From the NCBI RefSeq assembly GCF_025457605.1, contig NZ_JAMZFY010000001.1:930001-994000 (forward strand): a stretch of DNA of 64,000 bases, given 5' to 3'. The notes beneath the pieces were generated by a model that saw only the letters and a list, made by a program, of their open reading frames with translations, ran no database searches and was not told the origin of the DNA. This document shows, one piece after another, positions 45,555-55,017 of this stretch. Each line of letters opens with the position of its first letter. Position 1 is the stretch's first letter. The DNA is from Haloarcula laminariae. GTDB lineage: Archaea; Halobacteriota; Halobacteria; Halobacteriales; Haloarculaceae. A program made the translations under genes and the position numbers.

Positions 45555-46397
45555 TCAGGCCGAGGTCGCGGTCGCGCTGGGCGTCGGGGTACCGGCGGGC
45601 GTCGCCGTCGCGTTGCCCGACGTGCTGTTGTCGGCGGCGTTGCTCGTTTCGTTTCCGCTGCTGTCACTCGACTGCTGGTCCTGGAGCCACTGGTTGTACT
45701 CGTCCTGTGGCATCACCTGGACGGTACCAAGCATCTGGGAGTGGCCCGAACCGCAGTACTCAGCACAGTATAGCTGGTAGGTCCCCGTCTCGGTCGGCAC
45801 GGTCCGGAGGCGGTTGTACTGGCCCGGGAAGGCGTCGGCTTTCAGGCCGAGGCTGGGCACGTGGAACGCGTGGAGCCAGTCGTTCGAGGTGACCCGCAAG
45901 TTCACTTCCTGTTCGGCCGGCAATCGGAGCGTTCCGGTCGAGGACACGTCGGCCCCCTGGTCGAAGCTCGACCCGTTGTAGTAGAACGTCCAGCCGTAGC
46001 GGTACGCCTCGACCTGGATGTGTTCGACTTCCTCAGTCTGCAGCTGTGCCTGGTTGGTCGATTCGGCCGTCACGAACGGGCTGGCCATCACCTGGTAGGA
46101 CGCGATGCCGACGAAAAGCAGGATGACGGCCGTCGCAATCGTCCATGTTATCTCGAGGCGTCGGTTCTCCATCGTCGGCAGCGCCTCCTCCTTGTTTCGG
46201 AACCGCCAGACGGTGTAGACGAGGATTCCCTCGACCAGCAGGGTGATTGGGATGGCCACGGCGAGCAGGTTCATGTTGAGGTCCCATATCTGCTCGACCG
46301 TCGTGGAGGCCGATGGCTGTGCGGCGACGGGTTCGGCGACGAACGCGAGCAACGCGGCGCCGAACAGCGCGACCAGACCGGCGCGTCTCCGAGTCAT
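45555..46397 (-). CDS. coxB: Heme-copper oxidase subunit II
   Basis: 280 residues. Signal peptide (1-26), two membrane helices (about 38-62 and 80-105), then a cupredoxin domain with the CuA ligands: His in HAFHVPSLG and CAEYCGSGHSQM (two Cys, His, Met). A Ser/Thr/Asn-rich tail follows. It receives electrons from a blue copper protein or cytochrome and passes them to subunit I, which is not in this window. Divergent from ctaAB. Confidence 0.95.
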   Translation of the reverse strand: MTRRRAGLVALFGAALLAFVAEPVAAQPSASTTVEQIWDLNMNLLAVAIPITLLVEGILVYTVWRFRNKEEALPTMENRRLEITWTIATAVILLFVGIASYQVMASPFVTAESTNQAQLQTEEVEHIQVEAYRYGWTFYYNGSSFDQGADVSSTGTLRLPAEQEVNLRVTSNDWLHAFHVPSLGLKADAFPGQYNRLRTVPTETGTYQLYCAEYCGSGHSQMLGTVQVMPQDEYNQWLQDQQSSDSSGNETSNAADNSTSGNATATPAGTPTPSATATSA

Positions 46398-46420
46398 GTG
46401 CGCGGCTTAGGATTTCGGGG

Positions 46421-46430
46421 ATAAATAACT
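46421..46430 (-). promoter_or_regulatory. TATA box of coxB
   Basis: The minus strand reads AGTTATTTAT about 24-33 bp before the ATG at 46397. Confidence 0.6.
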
Positions 46431-46549
46431 GCTGTCTCGCTCTGGGGTCCGAGCGGTCCGGTCGCACCTACCGGACGATACGGGACCGCCGTTCCCGGGG
46501 AACGGGAAAAAGCGGGGAGTCTAAGTGTCCGTACCCAAAGGATGGGACA

Positions 46550-47953
46550 ATGGCAGAGAGCCGGACATTCACCGGGCTGCTGGCCGCGACGGCGGTGGGC
46601 GTCTATCTGCTGGTCATCGCGGGTGCGACGGCGGCCATCACCGACGCCGTCGCCGCCTGTAGCACCTGGCCCCTGTGCCAGGGACCAGTGACGCTCGCCG
46701 ACCCCGACCTGCTGATAGCGCGCGGGCACCGACTGACCGCGGCGCTCGTCGGGCTGCTCGCGCTGGGGACGGTCGTACTGGGGCTGCGGACGGCGACGCG
46801 CCGGCGGGTCAAGGCCGCCCTGCTCGTCGGTATCGCGCTGTACCCGGTCCAGATAGCGCTGGGCGCGTTCGTCGCTACCGCCAGCGTGGCCGCCCTCCCC
46901 GGCGCGCATCTCGGCGTCGGGATGGCTATCTTCGCCTCGTTCGTGGTCGCGCTCGCGTGGCACCTGGAGTTCGAGACGGGGAGCGACGACGAAGACCCGG
47001 TCGACGACCCCTCGCCGGCGCCGATTCCCGACGAGGACGGGACGGACTCGCCGCCGCCCCACGCATCGCTCTCGACGAAACAGCGCGTCCTCGGCACCCT
47101 CGGGGCGTACTTCCGGCTGATGAAACCGCGGCTGATGTGGCTGCTGTGTCTGGTCGCCGCCGCCGGGATGGCGCTTGCGGCCGCGGCCGGTCCCGACCTC
47201 ACCACCCGGACCGTCCTGCTGACACTGGGCGGCGGTGTCCTCTCCATCGGCGCCTCCGGCACGTTCAACCATGTCCTGGAGCGCGACATCGACAAGCGGA
47301 TGGACCGGACCTCGGACCGACCCATCGCCACCCACCAGATTCCGGTGGCCAACGCGATGGCCTTCGGCGTCGCCCTCGCGGCTGCCGCTCTGGTGCTGTT
47401 CTGGCAGGTCAACGCCCTCGCGGCCGCGCTGGGGCTGGCGGCCATCCTCTTCTACAGCGTCATCTACACGCTCGTGTTGAAACCCAACACCGTCCAGAAC
47501 ACCGTCATCGGCGGGGTCGCAGGCTCGCTGCCGGCGCTCATCGGCTGGGCCGCAGTCGAGGGGAGCATCGGCCTTCCGGGGCTGGCGCTTGCCGGCGTCA
47601 TCTTCCTGTGGACGCCCGCGCACTTCTACAACCTCGCCCTGGCGTACAAGGACGACTACGAGGCAGGCGGGTTCCCGATGATGCCCGTGGTTCGGGGCGA
47701 GACCGAGACCCGCAAGCACATCGTCTACTACCTCGGTGCGACGCTCGTGAGTTCGGGCGTGCTCGCGGCGCTGACCTCGCTGGGGTGGCTGTACGCGCTC
47801 ACCTCCGCCGTGGTCGGCGGGGTATTCCTCTGGACGGTCGTCCGGCTGCACCACGAGCAGACCGAGGCGTCGGCGTTCCGGGCCTTCCACGCCTCGAACG
47901 CCTACCTGGGGCTCCTGCTGGTGGCAGTCGTCGTCGACTCGCTCGCCCTATGA
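46550..47953 (+). CDS. ctaB: Fused half-CtaA heme A synthase / CtaB heme farnesyltransferase
   Basis: 467 residues. Residues about 1-145 form four helices with ACSTWPLCQG (paired Cys as in CtaA), ARGHRLTA and PGAHLGVG (heme-ligand His candidates). An acidic linker (about 148-180) leads to a CtaB prenyltransferase (about 185-467) with NHVLERDIDKRMDRTSDRPI and YTLVLKPNTVQNTVIGG. The pair makes heme O/A or the archaeal geranylgeranylated equivalent. GTCTAAGTG near 46519-46527 may be its TATA box. Confidence 0.9.
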   Translation: MAESRTFTGLLAATAVGVYLLVIAGATAAITDAVAACSTWPLCQGPVTLADPDLLIARGHRLTAALVGLLALGTVVLGLRTATRRRVKAALLVGIALYPVQIALGAFVATASVAALPGAHLGVGMAIFASFVVALAWHLEFETGSDDEDPVDDPSPAPIPDEDGTDSPPPHASLSTKQRVLGTLGAYFRLMKPRLMWLLCLVAAAGMALAAAAGPDLTTRTVLLTLGGGVLSIGASGTFNHVLERDIDKRMDRTSDRPIATHQIPVANAMAFGVALAAAALVLFWQVNALAAALGLAAILFYSVIYTLVLKPNTVQNTVIGGVAGSLPALIGWAAVEGSIGLPGLALAGVIFLWTPAHFYNLALAYKDDYEAGGFPMMPVVRGETETRKHIVYYLGATLVSSGVLAALTSLGWLYALTSAVVGGVFLWTVVRLHHEQTEASAFRAFHASNAYLGLLLVAVVVDSLAL

Positions 47954-48648
47954 GCGCGCTCGAATCGGACCGGCGCGGGCTGGTCCCGGAGGGGCGCTCT
48001 CTCGCGCTGTGGGCCGTCATCCTGAACACGGAGCTCCTGTTGGTGTTGCTGTATCTCTTCTTGCTCCCCGGCGCCGCGACGGACCCGTTCCTGCTTTCGT
48101 TCCCGTTCGTCTGGCTCAACGTCGCCGGCTTGGTGTTCCTATACGTCCGACCGACGCCCGCGTCCTCCCGCCGGCGGGCCGTAGCCGGGGCCGTCGCGCT
48201 GGGCTACGCCCTCCTGCTTGGCTACGTCGGCGGCGTCTTCGGACTCGGCGGAGCGGGAACGGGGCTCCGCGTCGTCCTCGCCGCCCCGCCGGGCTTTGCG
48301 CCCTCGGTCGTCTACAGCGGGGCGGTCCTCGGCGTCGTGGTCACCCCCTGGAAGGTGGCGGGCTACCTCGCGCTCTCGTATCTGGTCTACGTCACCGTCG
48401 TCGACGCCAGCGGCGGGCTCGCGGGCGGCGTGGTCGGGCTGTTCTCCTGTGTCAGTTGCGTGCTGCCCATCGTCGCCTCCGTGGTCGGCGGGGCCATCGG
48501 CGCCGGCGGGACGCTGTACCAGGCCGCTATCGCCCAGTCCTACGGCCTCTCGACGGTCGTCTTCCTGGCGTCCGTGGGGCTACTGTACGCCGTCCACCGG
48601 TTCGATATCACCGCTGTCGGCTGGCTACGCCGTACGATGGCGCGGTGA
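47950..48648 (+). CDS. Polytopic membrane protein of the oxidase cluster
   Basis: 232 residues, about seven helices, with SCVSCVLPIVASVVGGAIG near residue 165, where two Cys sit three apart at a helix start. The start overlaps the ctaAB stop (ATGA). Context suggests heme or copper handling in oxidase assembly; family not recognised with certainty. Confidence 0.75.
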   Translation: MSALESDRRGLVPEGRSLALWAVILNTELLLVLLYLFLLPGAATDPFLLSFPFVWLNVAGLVFLYVRPTPASSRRRAVAGAVALGYALLLGYVGGVFGLGGAGTGLRVVLAAPPGFAPSVVYSGAVLGVVVTPWKVAGYLALSYLVYVTVVDASGGLAGGVVGLFSCVSCVLPIVASVVGGAIGAGGTLYQAAIAQSYGLSTVVFLASVGLLYAVHRFDITAVGWLRRTMAR

Positions 48649-48766
48649 CTACCGCCGGTCCAGGCGGCGTCGCCTGCAGTCCACCACCTGCGGGAGCGGA
48701 CGACCACCGCCCGTCGGACTGGGGTACGTCGATGGGTTTGTCACCCCCGGCGGCCTACCGGTGGCC

Positions 48767-48997
48767 ATGACCACCGTCGAAATCGAGTACTGCGTTCCGT
48801 GCGGGTTCCGCGAGCGGGCGCTGGACGTGGAACGGGCTATCCTGACGGCCCTGGAGAGTGACCTCGACCGAGTGAGTCTCGTGATGGGCGACCACGGCGT
48901 CTTCCGCGTGACCGTCGACGGCGACCCGGTCTACGAGAAGAGCGAGGACGAGTACGACGTCGACGCTATCGTTCGGGCGGTCCGCAAGCGGCTGTAG
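48767..48997 (+). CDS. Rdx/SelW-like thioredoxin-fold protein (Cys form)
   Basis: 76 residues. VEIEYCVPCGFRERAL is the CxxC motif of the SelW/SelT/SelH (Rdx) family, with Cys in the selenocysteine position; VSLVMGDHGVFRVTVDGDPVYEK is the following beta unit. Likely redox partner, fitting copper-site or heme maturation in this cluster, by inference. A 12-codon ORF (48732-48770) ends in its ATGA. Confidence 0.88.
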   Translation: MTTVEIEYCVPCGFRERALDVERAILTALESDLDRVSLVMGDHGVFRVTVDGDPVYEKSEDEYDVDAIVRAVRKRL

Positions 48998-49046
48998 CCG
49001 CCCGGAGAACGGAACGGCTTTCGGGGCCCGATTCCCAGCCACCAGT

Positions 49047-49985
49047 ATGACAGAAGTACTCCTCGCCGAGGAGGTCCACCGCAGCTACGGCGACACCGTC
49101 GCGCTGGACGGCGTGTCGCTGTCGGCGACGGCGGGCGAGGTGCTCGCGCTGGTCGGCCCGAACGGGGCCGGCAAGACGACGCTCGTCCGGGCGCTGACCG
49201 GCACCACCGAGGCGGAGGGGCGCGTCGAGCTGTTCGGCCGGTCGCCGACGACGGTCGACCGTGACCGAATCGGCCTGCTCCCCCAGTCGTTTACCCCACA
49301 CGAGCGACTGACCGCCCGCGAACTGGTCGCCTACTACGCCGGGCTCTACGACGAAACCCGCCCCGTCGAGGACGTGCTCGCCGACGTGGGCCTCTCCGAC
49401 ACCGCCGACACCCACTACGAGAACCTCTCGGGGGGCCAGCAGCGCCGGACCTGCGTGGCGACGGCGCTCATCAACGACCCGGACCTGCTCGTCCTCGACG
49501 AGCCGACGACCGGTATCGACCCCGCCGGCCGACAGGCGCTGTGGGAGCTGCTGGAAGGGCTGGCCGACCGCGGCGTCACCATCGTCGTGACGACCCACTA
49601 CATGGAGGAGGCCCAGCGGCTCGCCGACCGCGTCGGGCTGTTGGCCGACGGGCGGCTCGTCGCGCTCGACGCCCCCGAGGCGCTGGTGGCCGACCACGGC
49701 GGTGACAGCCAGCTACTCGTCGACGGGGAGTTCGAGGCCAACGCCGTCGACGCCGTCGACTATCCGGCCCGGATGACCGTCCGCAACGGGCGCCTCGTCG
49801 TCTACGGCGTCCGTCCCGAGTCCATCGGGGGCGTCGTCGACGCGCTCGACGCGGCCGGGCTGCCCTACGACAGCCTGACCTGGAAACAGCCGGACCTCGA
49901 AGACGTCTACCTCGAACTCACGGGGACCGGGGTCGGCCGCTCCGGCGAGCCGACGGGGACCGTCCCGGCGGGGGGTGCCCGATGA
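49047..49985 (+). CDS. ABC-2 type exporter ATPase
   Basis: 312 residues. Walker A GPNGAGKTT, Q-loop LLPQSF, signature LSGGQQRRTCVATAL, Walker B LLVLDEPTTGIDPAG and H-loop TTHYMEEAQR; the DUF4162-like C-terminal part is present. In this position it may export heme or copper for oxidase assembly or an unrelated compound. Overlaps the permease by four bases. Confidence 0.92.
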   Translation: MTEVLLAEEVHRSYGDTVALDGVSLSATAGEVLALVGPNGAGKTTLVRALTGTTEAEGRVELFGRSPTTVDRDRIGLLPQSFTPHERLTARELVAYYAGLYDETRPVEDVLADVGLSDTADTHYENLSGGQQRRTCVATALINDPDLLVLDEPTTGIDPAGRQALWELLEGLADRGVTIVVTTHYMEEAQRLADRVGLLADGRLVALDAPEALVADHGGDSQLLVDGEFEANAVDAVDYPARMTVRNGRLVVYGVRPESIGGVVDALDAAGLPYDSLTWKQPDLEDVYLELTGTGVGRSGEPTGTVPAGGAR

Positions 49986-50722
49986 GCCGCCTCGGCCGGC
50001 TCCGCTCGGAGTCGCGGGCCGCGAGCCGCGCGTTCCTGCGCCGCCGGACCGCCGTCTTCTTCACGTTCTTCTTCCCGCTCATCATCGTCGTCATCTTCGG
50101 CGTGCTGGTCCAGACCAGGCCCGGCGGCGGCGGGCTGTTCACCCGCGAGCCGGCCTACTACGTGCCGGGCTATCTGGCGGTGGTCGTCCTCTTTACGCCG
50201 CTCTCGCGAGTGGGCAGCGAGGTCGCCCGCCACCGCGACGGCAACCGCTTCGAGAAGCTGGCGACCACGCCGCTGACCCGGCCCGAGTGGCTGCTGGCCC
50301 AGACGCTCGTCAACACCGTCGTCATCGGGCTGGCCGGACTGTTCCTGCTCGGCCTGATGGTCGTCCTGACCGGGGCCGACATCGCCGTCTCGCCGCTCTT
50401 GCTCCCCTTCGTCGTGCTTGGGGTCGCGCTGTTCTGTGGCGTCGGCGCGATGCTGGGTAGCCTCGCGAGCTCCCAGGACGGCGTCATCTCCGCGAGCAAC
50501 GGTATCGCGCTCCCGCTTCTCTTCCTCTCGGAGACGTTCGTCCCGCCGGAACTGCTCCCGGCGTGGTTCCCCACGTGGCTCTCGCCGCTGACCTACTTCT
50601 CACGGGGCGTGCGGGCTATCAGCACCGGGGGCGGCGAAGCCGTCGTGCCGCTGGCGGTGCTTTCAGTCTGTGCCGTCGTCGGATTCGTCGTCGGCGCGGC
50701 GCTGTTGCCCCGGACGGACTGA
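49982..50722 (+). CDS. ABC-2 type permease
   Basis: 246 residues, six helices: about 20-40, 58-78, 98-120, 130-152, 160-180, 218-238. The segment HRDGNRFEKLATTPLTRPEWLLAQT is the ABC-2 cytoplasmic motif. Pairs with the upstream ATPase. Confidence 0.9.
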   Translation: MSRLGRLRSESRAASRAFLRRRTAVFFTFFFPLIIVVIFGVLVQTRPGGGGLFTREPAYYVPGYLAVVVLFTPLSRVGSEVARHRDGNRFEKLATTPLTRPEWLLAQTLVNTVVIGLAGLFLLGLMVVLTGADIAVSPLLLPFVVLGVALFCGVGAMLGSLASSQDGVISASNGIALPLLFLSETFVPPELLPAWFPTWLSPLTYFSRGVRAISTGGGEAVVPLAVLSVCAVVGFVVGAALLPRTD

Positions 50723-50730
50723 GCCGTCGA

Positions 50731-51360
50731 CTACCGCTTCAGCTTCGGCCCGACGAGCGCCAGGAGCAGCGCCGCCTCGCCGCGTGGCTCCCACATGTAG
50801 ATGTGGTTCAGCATCACGTAGGTGACGATGCCGAGAAAGAGCGAGAGCCCCCACGCGGCGACGGCGATGCGGCCGACTCTCGCGTGGGCCGTCTCCCTGA
50901 GTTCGCTGGGCGTGTGTGACAGGCCCAGGACGACGGCGTGGACGACGACCGGGACGGAGACGGCCGACAGCAGGATGTGGACCGCGAGCATCACGAGGTA
51001 GGCGTAGTAGACGGCCCCCTCGACCAGAATCGACTTCTCGAACCCCCCGCCCACTTTCAGGAGGTACAACACGAGAAAGAGGACGATGAGGGCAAACGCC
51101 GAAAGCATCGCGGCGCGGTGTCTGCGGACCTGGTCGGTCTTGATGAAGTAGACGCCGGCGAGTATACAGCCAAGCGCCAGCGTGTTGACCACGGCGATGG
51201 CGTCGGACAGCAGGATGACGGTCTCGTTGCTTATCGACGGGAACGGGAAGGCGCCCCCGAAGGTCCCGAAGACGAGGACGTAACCGACGAGCGATAACAC
51301 GGCGGTGACACGGCGCGGGGAGGCTCTCGCGTGTGACTGGAGTCTGTCTGCGACGGCCAT
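50731..51360 (-). CDS. DUF420 / CtaM-like oxidase assembly protein
   Basis: 209 residues, five to six helices. LSDAIAVVNTLALGCILAGVYFIK and RHRAAMLSAF, later VHILLSAVSVPVVVHAVVLG, with His at helix ends, match DUF420, whose bacterial member CtaM is needed for maturation of some terminal oxidases. Convergent with the ABC permease gene; closes the oxidase group. Confidence 0.85.
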   Translation of the reverse strand: MAVADRLQSHARASPRRVTAVLSLVGYVLVFGTFGGAFPFPSISNETVILLSDAIAVVNTLALGCILAGVYFIKTDQVRRHRAAMLSAFALIVLFLVLYLLKVGGGFEKSILVEGAVYYAYLVMLAVHILLSAVSVPVVVHAVVLGLSHTPSELRETAHARVGRIAVAAWGLSLFLGIVTYVMLNHIYMWEPRGEAALLLALVGPKLKR

Positions 51361-51417
51361 ACCTGACCTGAGAATTCGAGGGGTTTCCGTGTTCTGGAAC
51401 GGGAGTCGAAACCGGGC

Positions 51418-52632
<1,215 letters not shown>

Positions 52633-52653
52633 TATGCCCCTATTAGTGGGTGA

Positions 52654-52663
52654 ATCATTAAGA
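52654..52663 (-). promoter_or_regulatory. TATA box of pan
   Basis: The minus strand reads CTCTTAATGA, centred about 27 bp before the ATG. Confidence 0.55.
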
Positions 52664-52786
52664 GGCTTCGGGTCGTGCCACATACCGAAATCGGACGTAG
52701 CGGGCCGGAAACAGTCGAACACGGCAACTCAAGCTGAGCCGTGATGAATCGGCAGCCTTCTGTCGGGGCGTGCGCTACGGCCCCTC

Positions 52787-53518
52787 ATGGCATCACAGAC
52801 CTCGGTGGTTGTCGTCGGGGGCGGCGTCGCGGGGCTCTCGGCGGCGCTGTTCACCGCCCGGGCCGGCCTCGAAACGACCGTCGTCTCTGCCGGCGAGTCG
52901 ATACTCCGGCGCAACGCGCACCTGGAGAACTACCCCGGCTTCCCGGCCGGCGTCAACCCCCGGCTCCTCCTCGACCTGCTCGAAGAACAGGCCGGCGAGG
53001 CCGGCGTCGAGGTCGCCGACGGGCGAATCCAGCGCGTCACCCGCGACGGGGACGGCTTCGAACTGCTGGCCGCCGACGGCGACAGCTACGAGGCGGACTA
53101 CGTCGTCGCAGCCTCGTGGTCCGACGCGACGTATCTCGAGGGGCTGGACGTGGACTTTCTCGACCGCGGCTCCAAGACCTTCGTCGGCGTCGACGAGTTC
53201 GGCTCGACCTCGGTCGACGGGCTGTACGCGGCGGGCCGCCTGGCCGAAAAGCACCACCAGACCGTCGTCGCCGCCGGCCACGGGTCCCAGGTCGGTCTCG
53301 CCGTCGTCGAGGACAGCGACGCGAAGTTCTACCACGACTGGACGGTCCCCGAGGGCTACTTTACCGAGCGGGGCCGCGAGGTGCCGCCGGGCTGTGAGGA
53401 AATCGACGACGCCGAACGCGAGCGGCGGGAGTCCGAGTCCCTCGAACGGATGCGCGAGGCGTTTGCCGAACCACACCCGGCCGAACCGACGATGCATCCC
53501 AGCGTCGACGAGGAGTAG
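52787..53518 (+). CDS. FAD/NAD(P)-dependent oxidoreductase, thioredoxin reductase-like
   Basis: 243 residues. VVVVGGGVAGLSAALFTARAG is the FAD-binding motif and GLYAAGRLAEKHHQTVVAAGHGSQVG the family C-terminal motif. The protein is shorter than thioredoxin reductase (about 310) and lacks a visible CxxC, so it does not reduce thioredoxin in the usual way. Electron partner unknown. Confidence 0.83.
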   Translation: MASQTSVVVVGGGVAGLSAALFTARAGLETTVVSAGESILRRNAHLENYPGFPAGVNPRLLLDLLEEQAGEAGVEVADGRIQRVTRDGDGFELLAADGDSYEADYVVAASWSDATYLEGLDVDFLDRGSKTFVGVDEFGSTSVDGLYAAGRLAEKHHQTVVAAGHGSQVGLAVVEDSDAKFYHDWTVPEGYFTERGREVPPGCEEIDDAERERRESESLERMREAFAEPHPAEPTMHPSVDEE

Positions 53519-53519
53519 C

Positions 53520-53670
53520 GAGGCGCTACGCGCCTCGAAGCGAACCGGCGACCGCGAGGTGCTACGCGCCTCGGATGAAACGGCGAGCGTAGTGAGCCGT
53601 AGAGGCACGACGGGAGCCGGAGGGCAGAGCGTGATACCGGAACGAAGTGAGCCGCCTCGAAGCGAACCGG
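53520..53670 (+). repeat. Cluster of short GC-rich hairpin and direct repeats
   Basis: The 17-base hairpin GAGGCGCTACGCGCCTC (53520-53536) recurs as GAGGTGCTACGCGCCTC (53556-53572). An 18-base direct repeat CGCCTCGAAGCGAACCGG occurs at 53531-53548 and 53653-53670. Variants of GAGCGTAGTGAGCCG also recur. A related GAGCGAAGCGAAC-type string is present at 16152-16175. Probably a common haloarchaeal intergenic element; it may end the upstream transcript. Confidence 0.7.
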
Positions 53671-53713
53671 GACCCGTCACGGACTGGCGACCGGGACCGT
53701 CGCCGAGACGGTC

Positions 53714-53724
53714 GGACTTTTAGG
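53714..53724 (+). promoter_or_regulatory. TATA box of coaBC
   Basis: CGGACTTTTAG-like AT-rich core about 25-30 bp before the ATG at 53747. Confidence 0.5.
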
Positions 53725-53746
53725 CCGTGACGGTCAAGTGAGGGGC

Positions 53747-54925
53747 ATGCTGGAGGGAGTCAACGTCGTTCTCGGGGTCTCGGGCTCCATCGCGGCGGTC
53801 AAGACGGTGGAACTGGCCCACGAGCTACGCCGCCAGGGGGCCGCGGTCCGGGCGGTCATGACCGACAGCGCGACGGGTATCGTCCACCCGTGGGCGGTCG
53901 AATTCGCTACCGACGCTGACGTGGTGACCGAGCTCACGGGCCGGGTCGAACACGTCGAGCTGTGTGGGGTCGACGGCTGGGGCGACGTGCTCTTGCTCGC
54001 GCCGGCGACCGCGAACACCGTCGGGAAAGTCGCCGCCGCCGTCGACGACACGCCGGTGACGACGGCGGCGACGACGGCGCTCGGAGCGGGCCTCCCGGTC
54101 GTGGTCGCGCCGGCGATGCACGAACCGATGTACGACCACCCCGGCGTCATCGACGCAATCGAACGGGTCGAGTCCTGGGGCGTCGACTTCGTGGACCCTC
54201 GCATCGAGGAGGGGAAAGCCAAGATAGCGACCGCGGACGCTATCGTGACGGCGGTCGCCCGGGCGGCGGGCGACCAGCCACTCGCGGGCCGTCACGTCGT
54301 CGTCACCGCCGGGGCGACCACGGAGTCGGTCGACCCGGTACGGACCCTCTCGAACCGCGCCTCGGGCCGGACCGGCCGGGCAGTCGCGCGGGCCTGCCAC
54401 GTCCTCGGGGCCGAGGTGACCCTCGTCCACGACGGCGGGGACGTTCCCTACGCGACCGTCGAGGGCGTCGAGTCGGCCGCGGAGATGACCGCCGCCGTCG
54501 CCGAGGTCGCCGCCGAGGCGGACGCGCTCGTCTCCGCCGCCGCCATCTCCGATTACACCGTCGAGGCCGCCGACGAGAAGATACGCAGCGGCCAGGAGCG
54601 GCTGACCATCGAACTCGAACCGACGCCGAAGCTCATCGATACCGTCCGGGCCGACCATCCGGACCTGCCAATCGTCGGCTTCAAAGTGGAGTCGGCGGGC
54701 GGTGACGAGGGGCTGGTGGCCCGGGCCCGCAACCTCATCGAGCGCGTCGACCTCGCTTTCGTCGTCGCCAACGACGCCAGCGTGATGGGCGAGGCGGAGA
54801 CGAGAGCGCTCCTCGTCGAGGGCGATGCCCACGACGAGTACACCGGCGACAAGGGCGGCCTCGGACTCGCCGTCGCCAAGAAACTGGCCGGGAAACTGGG
54901 CGAACACCCATCGGTCACCGAGTGA
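53747..54925 (+). CDS. coaBC: Bifunctional phosphopantothenoylcysteine decarboxylase/synthetase
   Basis: 392 residues. The N-terminal flavoprotein (about 1-180) has GVSGSIAAVKTVELAHEL, catalytic-His region RVEHVELCG, LLLAPATANTVGK and APAMHEPMYDHP (His where bacterial Dfp has Asn). The C-terminal CoaB (about 185-392) has VVTAGATTESVDPVRTLSNRASG and SAAAISDYTVE. It makes phosphopantetheine for CoA. ATG at 53747 fits the TATA position better than GTG 53738. Confidence 0.93.
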   Translation: MLEGVNVVLGVSGSIAAVKTVELAHELRRQGAAVRAVMTDSATGIVHPWAVEFATDADVVTELTGRVEHVELCGVDGWGDVLLLAPATANTVGKVAAAVDDTPVTTAATTALGAGLPVVVAPAMHEPMYDHPGVIDAIERVESWGVDFVDPRIEEGKAKIATADAIVTAVARAAGDQPLAGRHVVVTAGATTESVDPVRTLSNRASGRTGRAVARACHVLGAEVTLVHDGGDVPYATVEGVESAAEMTAAVAEVAAEADALVSAAAISDYTVEAADEKIRSGQERLTIELEPTPKLIDTVRADHPDLPIVGFKVESAGGDEGLVARARNLIERVDLAFVVANDASVMGEAETRALLVEGDAHDEYTGDKGGLGLAVAKKLAGKLGEHPSVTE

Positions 54926-55017
54926 TTGCGAAATAGTTTTGCGTATCCCGACGCTCGCTTCCGGTAACGACCGTAGCGCCTCTTAGACACACGGAGACAA
55001 CACTCTCACAAACTATC

